Source of the DNA: Ampullaceana balthica
Taxonomy: Eukaryota > Mollusca > Gastropoda > Lymnaeidae
Length of the DNA: 64,000 bases
NCBI GenBank assembly: GCA_944989445.1
Contig: CALYLW010000044.1
Span: 969,501 to 1,033,500 of the forward strand
Direction of reading: 5' to 3'
The notes below the pieces were generated by a model that worked only from the letters and a program-made list of their open reading frames with translations, had not been told where the DNA came from and did no database searches. The stretch's first letter is position 1. Each line of letters opens with the position of its first letter. The position numbers and the translations under genes were made by a program. Shown piece after piece: positions 32,700-45,343 of the stretch.

Positions 32700-33010
32700 A
32701 GGTGAGAGAATGGCGGCGTGTGGGTGTGCCAATAGTGACTCATTCCTTACCTTTTATCATCATTTCCATTTGGTCAGGGCTGAGGTAAACATAACAACAA
32801 GCCGTAAAGCTTATACCCAGCTCCTGGCAGCCGCTGTCAGGGCGGCCATTAACACTAACGATAGGCAAGGAAATTGAGGAGAGGAAGTCCGACCAAAACC
32901 ATTCCTAATTGCGGCCATTTTTCGGTGACGTCTTCTGGGTTAGTTAGGTAACGTGGCATGTAAGGCAAACACAGTGTTTGTGATTTTGGTGGGGCCAACT
33001 TCCGGCTATG
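32700..33010. promoter_or_regulatory. possible promoter-like cluster
   Basis: Within 300 bp lie ATGGCGGC (32710, YY1-like), GCGGCCATTTT (32911, YY1-like on the other strand), TGACGTC (32926, CRE-like) and ACTTCCGG (32998, ETS-like on the minus strand). The patch is richer in GC than its surroundings. These motifs are typical of housekeeping promoters, but no exon is recognisable nearby. Weak call. Confidence 0.22.
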
Positions 33011-33250
33011 GCTCTTGTGTTAAATGGGTAAGGAGCCATAGATGTGAAAGGGCAGGGATTTCTAGCTAGATTAAAATGTAGCGGATAAAAAAAGATTTTT
33101 TAAATGTTTTCTTTTTTAGGATGCCAAGGTGTATAACTGATTTTTTCCCCAAATGTTCAAATATTCTACAATAACTGTGTCAATTTGTTTTCACACCAGA
33201 AACAAACGAAAAATACATCTCGAAAATTAAGGGGGTGGTTATCAATGATC

Positions 33251-33400
33251 TCTTTAAGCTGCGCAGCTGCGCAAATATCTGACCGATGCCGCGCAGCTAT
33301 TTAGAATTACCGCGCAGCAAATTTTGTAAAAATATTGGGGGGGGGGATGCTGCACAACTTTTCACACACGTTTTTTGTGTGTTTACTTTGCACACGGACC
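33251..33400. repeat. dispersed repeat, copy 2
   Basis: This is the counterpart of 31481-31635, with a longer CTGCGCAGCTGCGCA palindromic core and a G9 run. The element class is unknown. Confidence 0.65.
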
Positions 33401-34071
33401 AACGAACCTGAGAGGGCACATTGGTGGTTATATACTTACAGAATACATTACAAAGAGAACTATTGAGCTTTAACACTGCTAAACATTTTTTAAAACAAAA
33501 CTTTTCATTACGGTATAGTGATGCACTTTTTAAAGAAAACGGTTACGATAAAAGAACCTTAAAACCGATGTCTCCTCTGTTCTTAAATGCTATTTCCTGG
33601 AAATCCCCGAAATTCTATCTATAGCCTGGGAGTCGACTTTACCATGTAAAATAATTGCCTGAGACAACTAGGTAAATTCCTCACACATAGGAAGAAGTGC
33701 ATGCTTCTGCGTGTGTCTTTTATTATTAGATCTGCAACTAATAATTAAATTTATTGGACAAACAGCAGAAACCTTTGAGGGAGAACAAGAAGGTCATTTT
33801 TAAAGCAAGTATGGCTCCTTTTAAAAAAAAATCATATACAATTAGTTGTTTTCATTAATTATATTTGTCAAGTCTTCTTATCTTTGCAAGCATTTGTTTG
33901 TATTTTAAATATTTTCTTTATTTCTGAGTGTGTGTGTGTGTATGTGAGTTTGTGGGTGTGTGCGTGCGTGTGTGTGTCGAATGCTGCCGATGAAATTAGT
34001 CTGATGATGAGATACGCATGGTTCTGTGAATCAAAATTATTCTATAATACATCTTAATGTTTAACGTGTTT
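33401..34071. other. anonymous sequence with a TG microsatellite
   Basis: A (TG)n tract with interruptions lies at about 33927-33977. No gene is seen. Confidence 0.5.
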
Positions 34072-34769
34072 GTGAGAGGTGGCGATGGGGGAGGAGGAGA
34101 GACAGAGAGGGCGGGGAAGAGAAAGAAAGTGAGAGGTGGCGATGGGGGAGGAGGAGAGACAGAGAGGGCGGGGAAGAGAAAGAAAGTGAGAGGCGGTGGT
34201 GGGGAGAGGAGGAGAGACAGAGAGGGCGGGGAAGAGAAAGAAAGTGAGAGGTGGCGATGGGGGAGGAGGAGAGACAGAGAGGGCGGGGAAGAGAAAGAAA
34301 GTGAGAGGTGGCGATGGGGGAGGAGGAGAGACAGAGAGGGCGGGGAAGAGAAAGAAAGTGAGAGGCGGGGGTGGGGGAGGAGGAGAGACAGAGAGGGCGG
34401 GGAAGAGAAAGAAAGTGAGAGGTGGCGATGGGGGAGGAGGAGAGACAGAGAGGGCGGGGAAGAGAAAGAAAGTGAGAGGCGGGGGTGGGGGAGGAGGAGA
34501 GACAGAGAGGGCGGGGAAGAGAAAGAAAGTGAGAGGCGGGGGTGGGGGAGGAGGAGAGACAGAGAGGGCGGGGAAGAGAAAGAAAGTGAGAGGCGGGGGT
34601 GGGGGGAGGAGGAGAGACAGAGAGGGCGGGGAAGATAAAGAAAGTGAGAGGCGGGGGTGGGGGGAGGAGGAGAGACAGAGAGGGCGGGGAAGAGAAAGAA
34701 AGTGAGAGGCGGGGTGGGGGAGGAGGAGAGACAGAGAGGGCGGGGAAGAGAAAGAAAGTGAGAGGCGGG
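34072..34769. repeat. 57-bp homopurine minisatellite, about 12 units
   Basis: The unit includes GGGGGAGGAGGAGAGACAGA, GAGGGCGGGGAAGAGAAAG and AAAGTGAGAGG. The plus strand is almost entirely purine over 700 bp. The unit length is a multiple of 3, so repetitive charged frames (plus) and Ser/Pro/Leu frames (minus) appear without being genes. Such tracts can form triplex or G-quadruplex DNA. Confidence 0.95.
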
Positions 34770-35053
34770 GCATTGTTATTTCATGGAAGAAAAGAAGGGC
34801 CTAAACAGGATAAATTTAATGTAATTTTCACACTGACACGTTCAGCGGTTCATTTCGTAGAACCCAGACTGCAAACAATACACACTATGATGACTAGGGC
34901 ATATGTAACGACATGACATCGTCAAACGACCCATGTTGATTGGAAAGCCCGAAAACTCAACACAGACAAACTAACAAAAGCAGAGTCTGTCAAAAAACTT
35001 GAGGAAAGCTACAACAAAAATGATGTGTACAACAGAAATGGAAATGCAACTAG

Positions 35054-35418
35054 GATATTAACACTATGTCATCTGTAGTGATATTAACACTATGTCATCT
35101 GTAGTGATATTAACACTATGTCATCTGTAGTGATATTAACACTATGTCATCTGTAGTGATATTAACACTATGTCATCTGTAGTGATATTAACACTATGTC
35201 ATCTGTAGTGGTATTAACACTATGTCATCTGTAGTGATATTAACACTATGTCATCTGTAGTGGTATTAACACTATGTCATCTGTAGTGGTATTAACACTA
35301 TGTCATCTGTAGTGGTATTAACACTATGTCATCTGTAGTGATATTAACACTATGTCATCTGTAGTGGTATTAACACTATGTCATCTGTAGTGATATTAAC
35401 ACTATGTCATCTGTAGTG
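35054..35418. repeat. 26-bp minisatellite, 14 units
   Basis: GATATTAACACTATGTCATC plus TGTAGT repeats 14 times. The only variation is GATATT versus GGTATT, mainly in the right half. Confidence 0.96.
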
Positions 35419-35811
35419 GAGCACTTAAACAGTTTTGAGCCACGCTAGTTCAGATCTACTTCTATACAATGATATTTAAATTGGCAATCAATGGCCAACA
35501 GTCAAGCATTAGCCCTCAGTTTCCGACAATATGCTTTACACATTGGGCGGCGCCAAGAAGCCGCTCAGACGATCAAATTGAGTCATCTAACGTTTTGTTT
35601 TTGTTACGGCACGCGATCAGCAGGGCTAGAGACCCAGCGGTTCCAGGTTAGTCTATCAGAATGTGTGTGTGTGTGTGGCGCGACATGCCATGCTAAGGGT
35701 ATATATGAGTGATCACTGGTTGGTACTAGTTGAGAACAAACAAACAAAATAATAATAAACACGTTTAAAACTGTTAGGCTTTTACTCATCCAAAACAATT
35801 CATCGATAAAT

Positions 35812-35871
35812 ATATAACTCTAAATATAACTCTAAATATAACTCTAAATATAACTCTAAATATAACTCTCA
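35812..35871. repeat. 12-bp minisatellite, 5 units
   Basis: TATAACTCTAAA is repeated five times, the last unit incomplete. Confidence 0.92.
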
Positions 35872-38045
35872 TAACAAAATGATAATTTATGATCGTTAAG
35901 AAATGAACATTAGATTTAATTAAATACATGAATCTGATTCCTCAGTTCTAGGATGTACAAAACTCTCCATGTGTCCAGAAACGGGTAAGAAAGCCAATGA
36001 TGTTCCGGTACATCAAGGGATAGGGGAAACGTGGTGAGGGGCCGCGGTCGGCTGCGCTGGCAATGAGAGTTTCGTAACGCTCAAGTGCACCATGTATTTG
36101 GACAGGTAATATTCCATAACATGATCTAATGCATAAGACAGAAAGGCGTAATCTTGGCGCCATGCTTAACGTTGTTGGTGCCATGGCCAGCTCGGCTCCG
36201 TTTATTTGTGTTCAATGATTAGATGGTGGCTGACGTGCTTAGTCATTCAGCAGTTAAAGGCTCGGGTTGCTACATCACAAGGGCAAGATAGCATGTATAG
36301 TAAGTATAAGGCCAACACCCACACAAGCAAACGTTTCTGACTTTTTAAAATTATGGCTGACAAGAAACTAAACAACATCACCCACTTTCTCCAGACATAC
36401 TCTACGGAAAAGTGATTGGCCCACATCTAAACACACCTTTAGACCCATCCCCTAAACTCAATAATATCACCAACTTTGTACAGGCAGTTTCTAAGGATAA
36501 GTGTTTGGTCCCCATCTGAGCAATGATCAACACATAAACATGTTCAATCAATAATTAGATCACCGCATACATTGAACTCCCGCCCCAAAATCTCACCCCG
36601 CCATCCTACTAAAGCTAAGGATTCAAGATAAGAGAAGTGATGGAGTTGAAGCACATTATTACAGCTGGGTTTTCTTGTTCATGTGGAGCCTATCATATTT
36701 ATTCCTGCACGGACCGCGAAGACCGCGCTAAAAGGGTTCTGTGGATGAGTGGGTTGGAATTTATAAGACGAGGAGATGCGAGATGAGAGGCGTTACCGTC
36801 AAATATAAACCGCGAATGGCTGAGGGTATACCGTTTCGTACCGTGAAATACAAATATGATGCAAGCAAATGTCATTTAGTTTATACTGAAAGTAATAATT
36901 TTTTTATGTTTTCTCTAAAATATCATTGCACATTTAATAGCACATTTACATATTTACGTGTTCATGTGACAAATCAAAGATGTACCGTACTCAAATTAAA
37001 ATAAAAAATGCATTAACTAATAAATACTAATATTAATAACTAGTCATTAAAAATTGAAAATAATTATAATAATAAAAATGTACCGTAGTTTGAAAATTGT
37101 CAATAGATTGATTGGTTTATTTCCCTTTACATGTCATTTTTCTCTCCATAGAAAGTTCTTTCTTTAAAAATTCATTCGTAACTTATATTATTTTCTTTCT
37201 GCCAAAAACCTATCATGTTTTTATTCATTGGACAAGTTTATAATTACAATTTTCAAAAATAATTAGGTGAAGTATGAAATGTTGCTGTAAGGTAAAATTA
37301 GGCGGGTGTAACATAGTGTTTCCGGTATGCATGGCTCCTGGCCGGCTGGTAATGACTTCTAATGACTTCTAAAATCACAAAAATAAGAAAGTTACGTTTC
37401 AACCTTAAAAAAGGGACCACAAAAAAAAAGGGGGGGGGGTCGCTTATAAATATGAGCACATTTGTTCTCGTTCTTTTTAACACGGTGGACTGAAAATAAT
37501 ATTTTTTTAAAATCAGAAACATTATACTATATGGTTAAGTTGCATAAAAACAGACACACACACACACACACACACTAAAGGAGCATAGTGCAATGAGGCA
37601 CCAAAGAAATGCTGGAGTTGTGGGTATGAAATTAAGACCCAAACTCAGAAAAAATGACAGTGAAACAAAATGTCATGGTAAAGTAAACTCTTGCAAACTG
37701 AACACTAAACCAACTAAGTAGTTGTATGAATATGTTCGCTAGAAAAAAAATATCAACAGTTGGTATAGACTGAAATTATATTGCGTGAAATATATTCAAA
37801 TTAAATTGGGTCTCTCAAACTTAGTAAAAGCGGGGGAGTGTTCAATGGAAATGTTTGACAAAAGCCAGGTTGCCCTGACAGGTACACGAGTTACAAAGAC
37901 AACAAAATGATTGCAACAAGCCTCGCTTAGTTCTAACATCTCTCAAAAACCCGGGAGGGGAGGGGAGATAGTGGTGCGGGTGGGGGGAGGGTGGCCGTGA
38001 CGCTTGTACACGTGTCGAGAAGTCAACTTTTTATTCAAAACGTGG
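35872..38045. other. anonymous sequence
   Basis: No gene is recognised in 2.2 kb. Short frames at 35948-36184 (-) and 36741-37004 (+) lack motifs. A G9 run lies at about 37431-37439 and a (CA)n tract at 37554-37575. Confidence 0.45.
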
Positions 38046-38487
38046 AGACGTGGAGGTTTGGGAAACTGTTGTAAACGTTGAGGTTTGGGAAACTGTTGTA
38101 AACGTTGAGGTTTGGGAAACTGTTGTAAACGTTGAGGTTTGGGAAACTGTTGTAAACGTTGAGGTTTGGGAAACTGTTGTAAACGTTGAGGTTTGGGAAA
38201 CTGTTGTAAACGTTGAGGTTTGGGAAACTGTTGTAAACGTTGAGGTTTGGGAAACTGTTGTAAACGTTGAGACGTTGAGGTTTGGGAAACTGTTGTAAAC
38301 GTTGAGGTTTGGGAAACTGTTGTAAACGTTGAGGTTTGGGAAACTGTTGTAAACGTTGAGGTTTGGGAAACTGTTGTAAACGTTGAGGTTTGGGAAACTG
38401 TTGTAAACGTTGAGACGTTGAGGTTTGGGAAACTGTTGTAAACGTTGAGGTTTGGGAAACTGTTGTAAACGTTGAGGTTTGGGAAAC
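38046..38487. repeat. 27-bp minisatellite, about 16 units
   Basis: GAGGTTTGGGAAACTGTTGT followed by AAACGTT repeats, with an extra 9-bp GACGTTGAG insertion after units near 38270 and 38412. Those two insertions are five units plus 9 bp apart, suggesting a block duplication. Confidence 0.94.
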
Positions 38488-38546
38488 ATTTGTTGTAAAG
38501 TTTGTACGATGAAGCAGGTGTGAGTGAGCAGGTAGCAGAGAAATAG

Positions 38547-38637
38547 TGCTGAGGACAGAGCAGGACTGAGAGAGGACAGAGCAGGACTGAGAGAGGACAG
38601 AGCAGGACTGAGAGAGGACAGAGCAGGACTGAGAGAG
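38547..38637. repeat. 21-bp minisatellite, 4 units
   Basis: GAGGACAGAGCAGGACTGAG plus A is present four times. Confidence 0.92.
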
Positions 38638-38690
38638 ATGTATTGGCGGGTGGATTAACAGAACAATTCTAACACTTACATATCAGTTAA

Positions 38691-40910
38691 TCTATATATA
38701 TAAAAATCAAAGTATGTATGTATGTATGTATGTATGCATGTCTGTTATAGCTGACTAAACCATTCATCCGATCGCCATGAAACTTTTGGAGACTTTTGAG
38801 TACGCTCCAGGGATGGAAATAGGCTACTTTTTTTTCAAAACTTAACACTCATGGGGCGCCGGGGGCCCTTAATGAGAATTTTTTCTTATATGAGCTATAT
38901 AAAAATTAGTTTAGGGCTTAGCTGCTTGCAAAATGAATGGATCTTGACCAAACTTGGTACATAACAATTTGATAGCCTATATTAAAGTATCATATGGCAT
39001 TGAACTCCTAATGTCCGTTCCTTCGGGGCCGGGGGCCCAAAATCTTTATTTTTGTAAGCGTTAAACACTTTATTCCCGTTAGCTGACTATACCATTCATT
39101 CGGTCGCCATGAAACTTTTGGAGACTTTTGAGTACGCTCCGGGGATGGAAATGGGCTACTTTTTTTCAAAATTTAACACTCATGGGGCGCCGGGGGCCCA
39201 TAATGAGAATTTTTTCTTATATGAGCTATATAAAAATTAGTTTAGGGCTTAGCTGCTTGGAAAATGAATGGATCTTGACCAAACTTGGTACATAACAACT
39301 TAATAGCCAACATTAAATTACCATATGGCATTGAACACCTAATGTCCGCTCCTTCGGGGCCGGGGGCCCAAAATCTTTTTTTTTGTAAGCGTTAAATACT
39401 TTATTCCTGGTATGATTTACGCGATCTTGAAAAGCATTGACTAATATATCTATCATGATCCAGATTGAAAAGACCAGGTATTTTAAAGTTAATTTCTTGC
39501 ACTGATTGAGCCTGGGGGCCCTTAATGTTGTTTTTTCTTATCTTATATCTATATATATTAAAATCAAAGTATGTATGTATGTATGTATGCATGTCTTTGT
39601 ATAGCTGACTAAACCATTCATCCGATCGCCATGAAACTTTTGGAGACTTTTGAGTACGCTCCTGGGATGGTCACTGGCTACTTTTTTTCAAAATTTAACC
39701 CTCATGGGGCGCCGGGGGCCCATAAAATGATTTATTTTCTTATATATGAGCTGTATAAAAATTAGTTTAAGCGTTAGCTATTAGGTAAATTGATGGATCT
39801 TAACCAAACTATGTATATAACAACTTGGTAGCCAATATAGAAATACTATAGGGACTAATTTCCTAATGTTCATTTCTTCGGGACTGGGGGCCCAAAATGT
39901 CTTATTTCATAAACGTTTAATATATTATTCCCCATTAAATTATTAAAGATCTTGAAAAATATAGATAAATATATCCAAAATGAAATTGATTGAAATTAAC
40001 AGGCGTTTTGAACTTGACATATTGCACTAAATGGGCCCTGGGGCCCTTAATGTCGTTTTTTGCTTTTATGAGCTATATAAAAATGAGTTTATGCGTTAAC
40101 TACTGAGTAAATGAATGGATCTTAACCAAACTTGGTATATAAAAACTTGGTAGCCCATATTAAAATAACAAAGGGCACTGCACTTCTAATTTTTAATTGT
40201 TCAGGGCCGGGGGCCCCAAATGTATTTTTTCGTATGTGTCTGAGATATTATTTCCCATTCTATTTTAACGATCTTAAGAAATATATCAATGATGAGACTG
40301 AATTAAAATGAACAGCATTTTGAAATTTACATCTTACATCGAATGGGCCGAGGGCCCCAAATGTCTTTTTTTTGTGTATACTCTAAGATATTATTTCCCA
40401 CTCAGTTTTTACCAATCTTGAGAAATATATCCATGATTAAAATGAATTTAATTAAATGAACATGTTTTCAAAATGTACATCTTGAATTGAATGGGCCTGG
40501 GAGCCCCTTAATGTAGTTTTCCTTATATCTACATATATATAAAAATTAGTTTAGGTGTTAGATAATGAGAAAATAAATGGATTTTGACCAAACGCGGCAT
40601 ATAAAAACTTAAAAGCCTATATTAAATTTCGATAGGACACTGATCTCATAATGTCCATTTCATCGGGGATAGGGGCCCTAAATGTGTTTTTACTAAATTT
40701 TTAATAGTGTATTCCCCATTCAATTTTACACGATATTGAGAAATATAGATACATATATTTATATTTTTGTTATGAAATTGATTGAATTGAACAGATTTTC
40801 GAATTTCATATTTTAAACTGATGGGCCTGGTGACCCTTAATGTAATTTATTTTTTATCTATATATATTCCTTTTTACTGAGATCGTTGCAACGCACGACG
40901 GGTCTGCTAG
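38691..40910 (+). mobile_element. Helitron-like non-autonomous element
   Basis: It begins TCTATATATATAAAAATC after a host A and ends GGGTCTGCTAG before a host T, fitting Helitron rules (5' TC, 3' CTRR, insertion between A and T, no target duplication). CGTTGCAACG, a short palindrome, precedes the 3' end. There are no helicase or Rep frames. The interior is made of repeated diverged modules: the block with CGCCATGAAACTTTTGGAGA occurs at about 38773, 39105 and 39627, and ATCTTGACCAAACTTGG-like blocks occur at 38941, 39272, 39797, 40119 and 40581. A second complete left end starts at 39548. Confidence 0.65.
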
Positions 40911-41030
40911 TGAATAAATAAAAGGTTACAGTAGTGCTATAAAAGGGTAAAGGAAATTTGGAAATATATTCCCAGAAAATAGCGTTTGTGAAGCTGGGTT
41001 GGGAAAGGGGATAACAGTTTAAGTTTACGT

Positions 41031-42448
41031 TATTAGTGAAATTGGGCTTTACTTGAGTATACGTTATTAGTGAAATTGGGCTTTACTTGAGTATACGTTA
41101 TTAGTGAAAGTGGGCTTTGCTTGAGTATACGTTATTAGTGAAAGTGGGCTTTACTTGAGTATACGTTATTAGTGAAATTGGGCTTTACTTGAGTATACGT
41201 TATTAGTGAAAGTGGGCTTTACTTGAGTATACGTTATTAGTGAAAGGGGGCTTTACTTGAGTATACATTATTAGTGAAAGTGGGCTTTACTTAAGTATAC
41301 GTTATTCGTGAAATTGGGCTTTACTTGAGTATACGTTATTAGTGACAGTGGGATTTACTTGAGTATACGTTATTAGTGAAAGTGGGCTTTACTTGAGTAT
41401 ACTTTATTAGTGAAAGCGGGCTTTACTTGAGTATACGTTATTAGTGAAAGTGGGCTTTACTTGAGTATACGTTATTAGTGACAGTGGGATTAACTTGAGT
41501 ATACGTTATTAGTGAAAGTGGGCTTTACTTGAGTATACGTTATTAGTGACAGTGGGATTTACTTGAGTATACGTTATTAGTGAAAGTGGGCTTTACTTGA
41601 GTATACGTTATTAGTGAAATTGGGCTTTACTTGAGTATACGTTATTAGTGAAATTGGGCTTTGCTTGAGTATACGTTATTAGTGAAAGTGGGCTTTACTT
41701 GAGTATACGTTATTAGTGAAAGCGGGCTTTACTTGAGTATACGTTATCAGTGAAAGTGGGCTTTACTTGAGTATACGTTATTAGTGAAAGTGGGCTTTAC
41801 TTGAGTATACATTATTAGTGAAAGCGGGCTTTACTTGAGTATACGTTATTAGTGACAGTGGGATTTACTTGAGTATACATTATTAGTGAAAGTGGGCTTT
41901 ACTTGAGTATACGTTATTAGTGAAAGTGGGCTTTACTTGAGTATACATTATTAGTGAAATTGGGCTTTACTTGAGTATACGTTATTAGTGAAATTGGGCT
42001 TTACTTGAGTATACGTTATTAGTGAAATTGGGCTTTACTTGAGTATACGTTATTAGTGAAAGTGGGCTTTACTTGAGTATACGTTATTAGTGAAATTGGG
42101 CTTTACTTGAGTATACGTTATTAGTGAAAGTGGGCTTTACTTGAGTATACGTTATTAGTGAAATTGGGCTTTACTTGAGTATACGTTATTAGTGAAAGTG
42201 GGCTTTACTTGAGTATATGTTATTAGTGAAAGTGGGCTTTACTTGAGTATACGTTATTAGTGAAAGTGGGCTTTACTTGAGTATACGTTATTAGTGAAAG
42301 TGGGCTTTACTTGAGTATACGTTATTAGTGAAAGTGGGCTTTACTTGAGTATACGTTATAAGTGAAAGTGGGCTTTACTTGAGTATACGTTATTAGTGAA
42401 AGTGGGCTTTACTTGAGTATACGTTATAAGTGAAAGTGGGCTTTACTT
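41031..42448. repeat. 34-bp satellite array, about 42 units
   Basis: The unit GTTATTAGTGAAAGTGGGCT plus TTACTTGAGTATAC recurs through the whole block. Recurring variants are AAATTGGG, ACAGTGGGATT and AAGCGGG. The array starts 120 bp after the end of the Helitron-like element. Confidence 0.96.
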
Positions 42449-43430
42449 TCATTGAAAGTTGGGATCATTTATTTACTAATGTGTTTTTAAATTAAATCAC
42501 ATGCATAAACGATTATTAAAAATGATAGCAATTCTCATTCAATAAATACTTTTTTTAAAATAATTTTTTTTTAAAATTATTATTATTTTTTTTAATATTT
42601 TTTTGTGAAGCCTGATTTCCTTGGGTAGCTTCCCAAAATATTCCTGTTTACACCAGGACTCACAAACTTATACACATCTGGTGATTCAACAGGGTATTCC
42701 CGGTCGCCGGAGGGGCTTTAAGCCAGACTTGCTAGGCAACATGTGGATAAGACTGCTACTATGCAAGATGACTTCACACAACGTTAGCAGACAAAGTTGA
42801 TGGAAAACATTGGTCGGGAATAAGTTTGTAGGACAGGATGATATTTAGGACCACGTAAATAGAAAATCGTGATCGTCGGGAGCAAGTAAATAGGAAATCG
42901 TGGTCTTCGTGAATGATGTGAAGAGAGATCATTTCCTACAGGACAAACTTCGTATCATGGACATGAAGAACATCAATTTAGCAATTGATAAAAGTAATTA
43001 AGCTTGAAATACCCAACCAGTTTAAATTAGGAAATTGGTGAAATAGTTGTATTTTGTACGAGAGGAGGATTTAACACATCAGTTAAGTGAACAAATAAAC
43101 TCAGCGCCTCGTAGACTAAGACTGTACGAGTGCAATCTATGGGAGATAAAACATGGGTGGCGATATGGGGCAGAGAGATTTTGTGTTTGTATGGTGCATG
43201 GTCAGAGGAGGACGTCGCCCCGAGGACTCACCTGCTTCCCCGGCTACGCTGTAGCATCCAATGTATATATGTCTGTGATGCTAATAACAACGGAATACTT
43301 TCACACACTTCTGGGAACACTCAAAAGTTATACAGGTGCCGAAACTATGTTCTTTGCCTTTTAACATTTTACACAAACGTCGACTTTGAAGGAGACTACG
43401 TGTAGGTATCTGTAACTTTTCATTTGATTA
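42449..43430. other. anonymous sequence, low complexity at left
   Basis: 42540-42610 is almost pure A/T. Frames at 43047-43364 and 43130-43405 (+) overlap in different phases and have no recognised domain. Confidence 0.45.
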
Positions 43431-43532
43431 AATACCAACAATATTACTTTGAATACAGACATATGGTAGAGATAGTTGATTAAATAACCAACAATATTAC
43501 TTTGAATACAGACATATGGTAGAGCTAGTTGA
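43431..43532. repeat. about 53-bp direct repeat, 2 units
   Basis: AACAATATTACTTTGAATAC and AGACATATGGTAGAGMTAGTTG are present twice. Confidence 0.85.
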
Positions 43533-44054
43533 GATGTATGTGTGCTATTTCGGTGACAAAGAATTGCTGCTTCATTGCATCGCAGAGCTAATAACCACGC
43601 CCTCATCCTTGCACCAAACCCTCTTGCAAATCAGAGAGTGATTTCAAAAATAAAATATCCAAGAGATAGAAAATAATATCGAATGATTAAGAACACGTGA
43701 AGGTTTTAGGCTTGTTAAAATTATCACACTGAGGTTTTCTAATGAAGCTTCTTAATAACCTGGGGAGACAAATATGCCCCGAATGGTAAGTTTTGTATTT
43801 TCAAGTTTTGTACGTTCAATTAAAATTAATGCAATTTTACGCACACACAAGAAATAATGTTCTTATTTCCGCATTTAAAAAAATCTTTAAACTGATAACA
43901 CAAAGATCATTCAGCTGTTCTGTTAATTGATTGTTTCGTTGCTTTTTAAAAAATTTTTATACGGTCACCATATTCTCTCTCCTATGACGTGACTGGTTAT
44001 AATTGGCAAGAGAGAATCTCAATTTGATCAAAATGCAACCGTTCAATTTTATAT
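43533..44054. other. anonymous sequence
   Basis: No gene or repeat is recognised. Confidence 0.4.
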
Positions 44055-45343
44055 GCTCTAAAAATTTATTGATATGATATGTCTCTATTATTACCCTAAA
44101 AATGTATTGATATGATATGTCTCTATTATTACCCTAAAAATGTATTGATATGATGTCTCTATTATTACCCTAAAAATGTATTGATATGATATGTCTCTAT
44201 TATTACCCTAAAAATGTATTGATATGATATGTCTCTATTATTACCCTAAAAATGTATTGATATGATGTCTCTATTATTACCCTAAAAATGTATTGATATG
44301 ATATGTCTCTATTATTACCCTAAAATGTATTGATATGATATGTCTCTATTATTACCCTAAAAATGTATTGATATGATATGTCTCTATTATTACTCTAAAA
44401 ATTTATTGATATGATATGTCTCTATTATTACCCTAAAATGTATTGATATGATATGTCTCTATTATTATTACCCTAAAAATGTATTGATATGATTTGTCTC
44501 TATTATTACCCTAAAATGTATTGATATGATATGTCTCTATTATTACCCTAAAAATGTATTGATATGATATGTCTCTATTATTACCCTAAAAATGTATTGA
44601 TATGATATGTCTCTATTATTACTCTAAAAATTTATTGATATGATATGTCTCTATTATTACCCTAAAATGTATTGATATGATATGTCTCTATTATTATTAC
44701 CCTAAAAATGTATTGATATGATATGTCTCTATTATTAGCCTAAAAATGTATTGATATGATATGTCTCTATTATTACCCTAAAAATGTATTGATATGATAT
44801 GTCTCTATTATTACTCTAAAAATTTATTGATATCATATGTCTCTATTATTACCCTAAAAATGTATTGATATGATATGTCTCTATTATTATTACCCTAAAA
44901 ATGTATTGATATGATATGTCTCTATTATTAGCCTAAAAATGTATTGATATGATATGTCTCTATTATTACCCTAAAAATGTATTGATATGATATGTCTCTA
45001 TTATTATTACCCTAATAATGTATTGATATGATATGTCTCTATTATTACCCTAAAATGTATTGATATGATGTGTCTCTATTAGTACCCTAAAAATGTATTG
45101 TTATGATATGTCTCTATTATTACCCTAAAAATGTATTGATATGATATGTCTCTATTATTACCCTAAAAATGTATTGATGTGATATGTCTCTATTTTTACC
45201 CTACACTAAAAATGTATTGATATGATATGTCTCTACTATTACCCTAAACTAAAAATGTATTGATATGATATGTCTCTATTATTATTACCCTAAACTAAAA
45301 ATGTATTGATGTGATATGTCTCTATTATTACCCTAAACTAAAA
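44055..45343. repeat. 37-bp satellite array, about 34 units
   Basis: CCTAAAAATGTATTGATATG followed by ATATGTCTCTATTATTA repeats, with length variants: loss of one A, loss of AT, extra ATT, and extra CTAAA at the right end. Marker units with TACTCTAAAAATTTATTG occur at 44391, 44630 and 44812. The first two are 239 bp apart and are followed by the same series of variants, which indicates a block duplication. Confidence 0.95.

Noticed and set aside
34054..34773. Ser/Pro/Leu-rich (minus) and Gly/Arg/Glu-rich (plus) frames
   Set aside because: Both strands are open because the 57-bp homopurine unit has no stops; they are shadows of the repeat.
38031..38489. 152-codon minus-strand frame with repeated FPNLNVYN-like blocks
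   Set aside because: It coincides with the 27-bp array and has no flanking unique coding sequence.
43047..43405. Overlapping plus-strand frames of 91 and 105 codons
   Set aside because: They run in different phases with no domain, and the surrounding sequence shows no splice structure or similarity.
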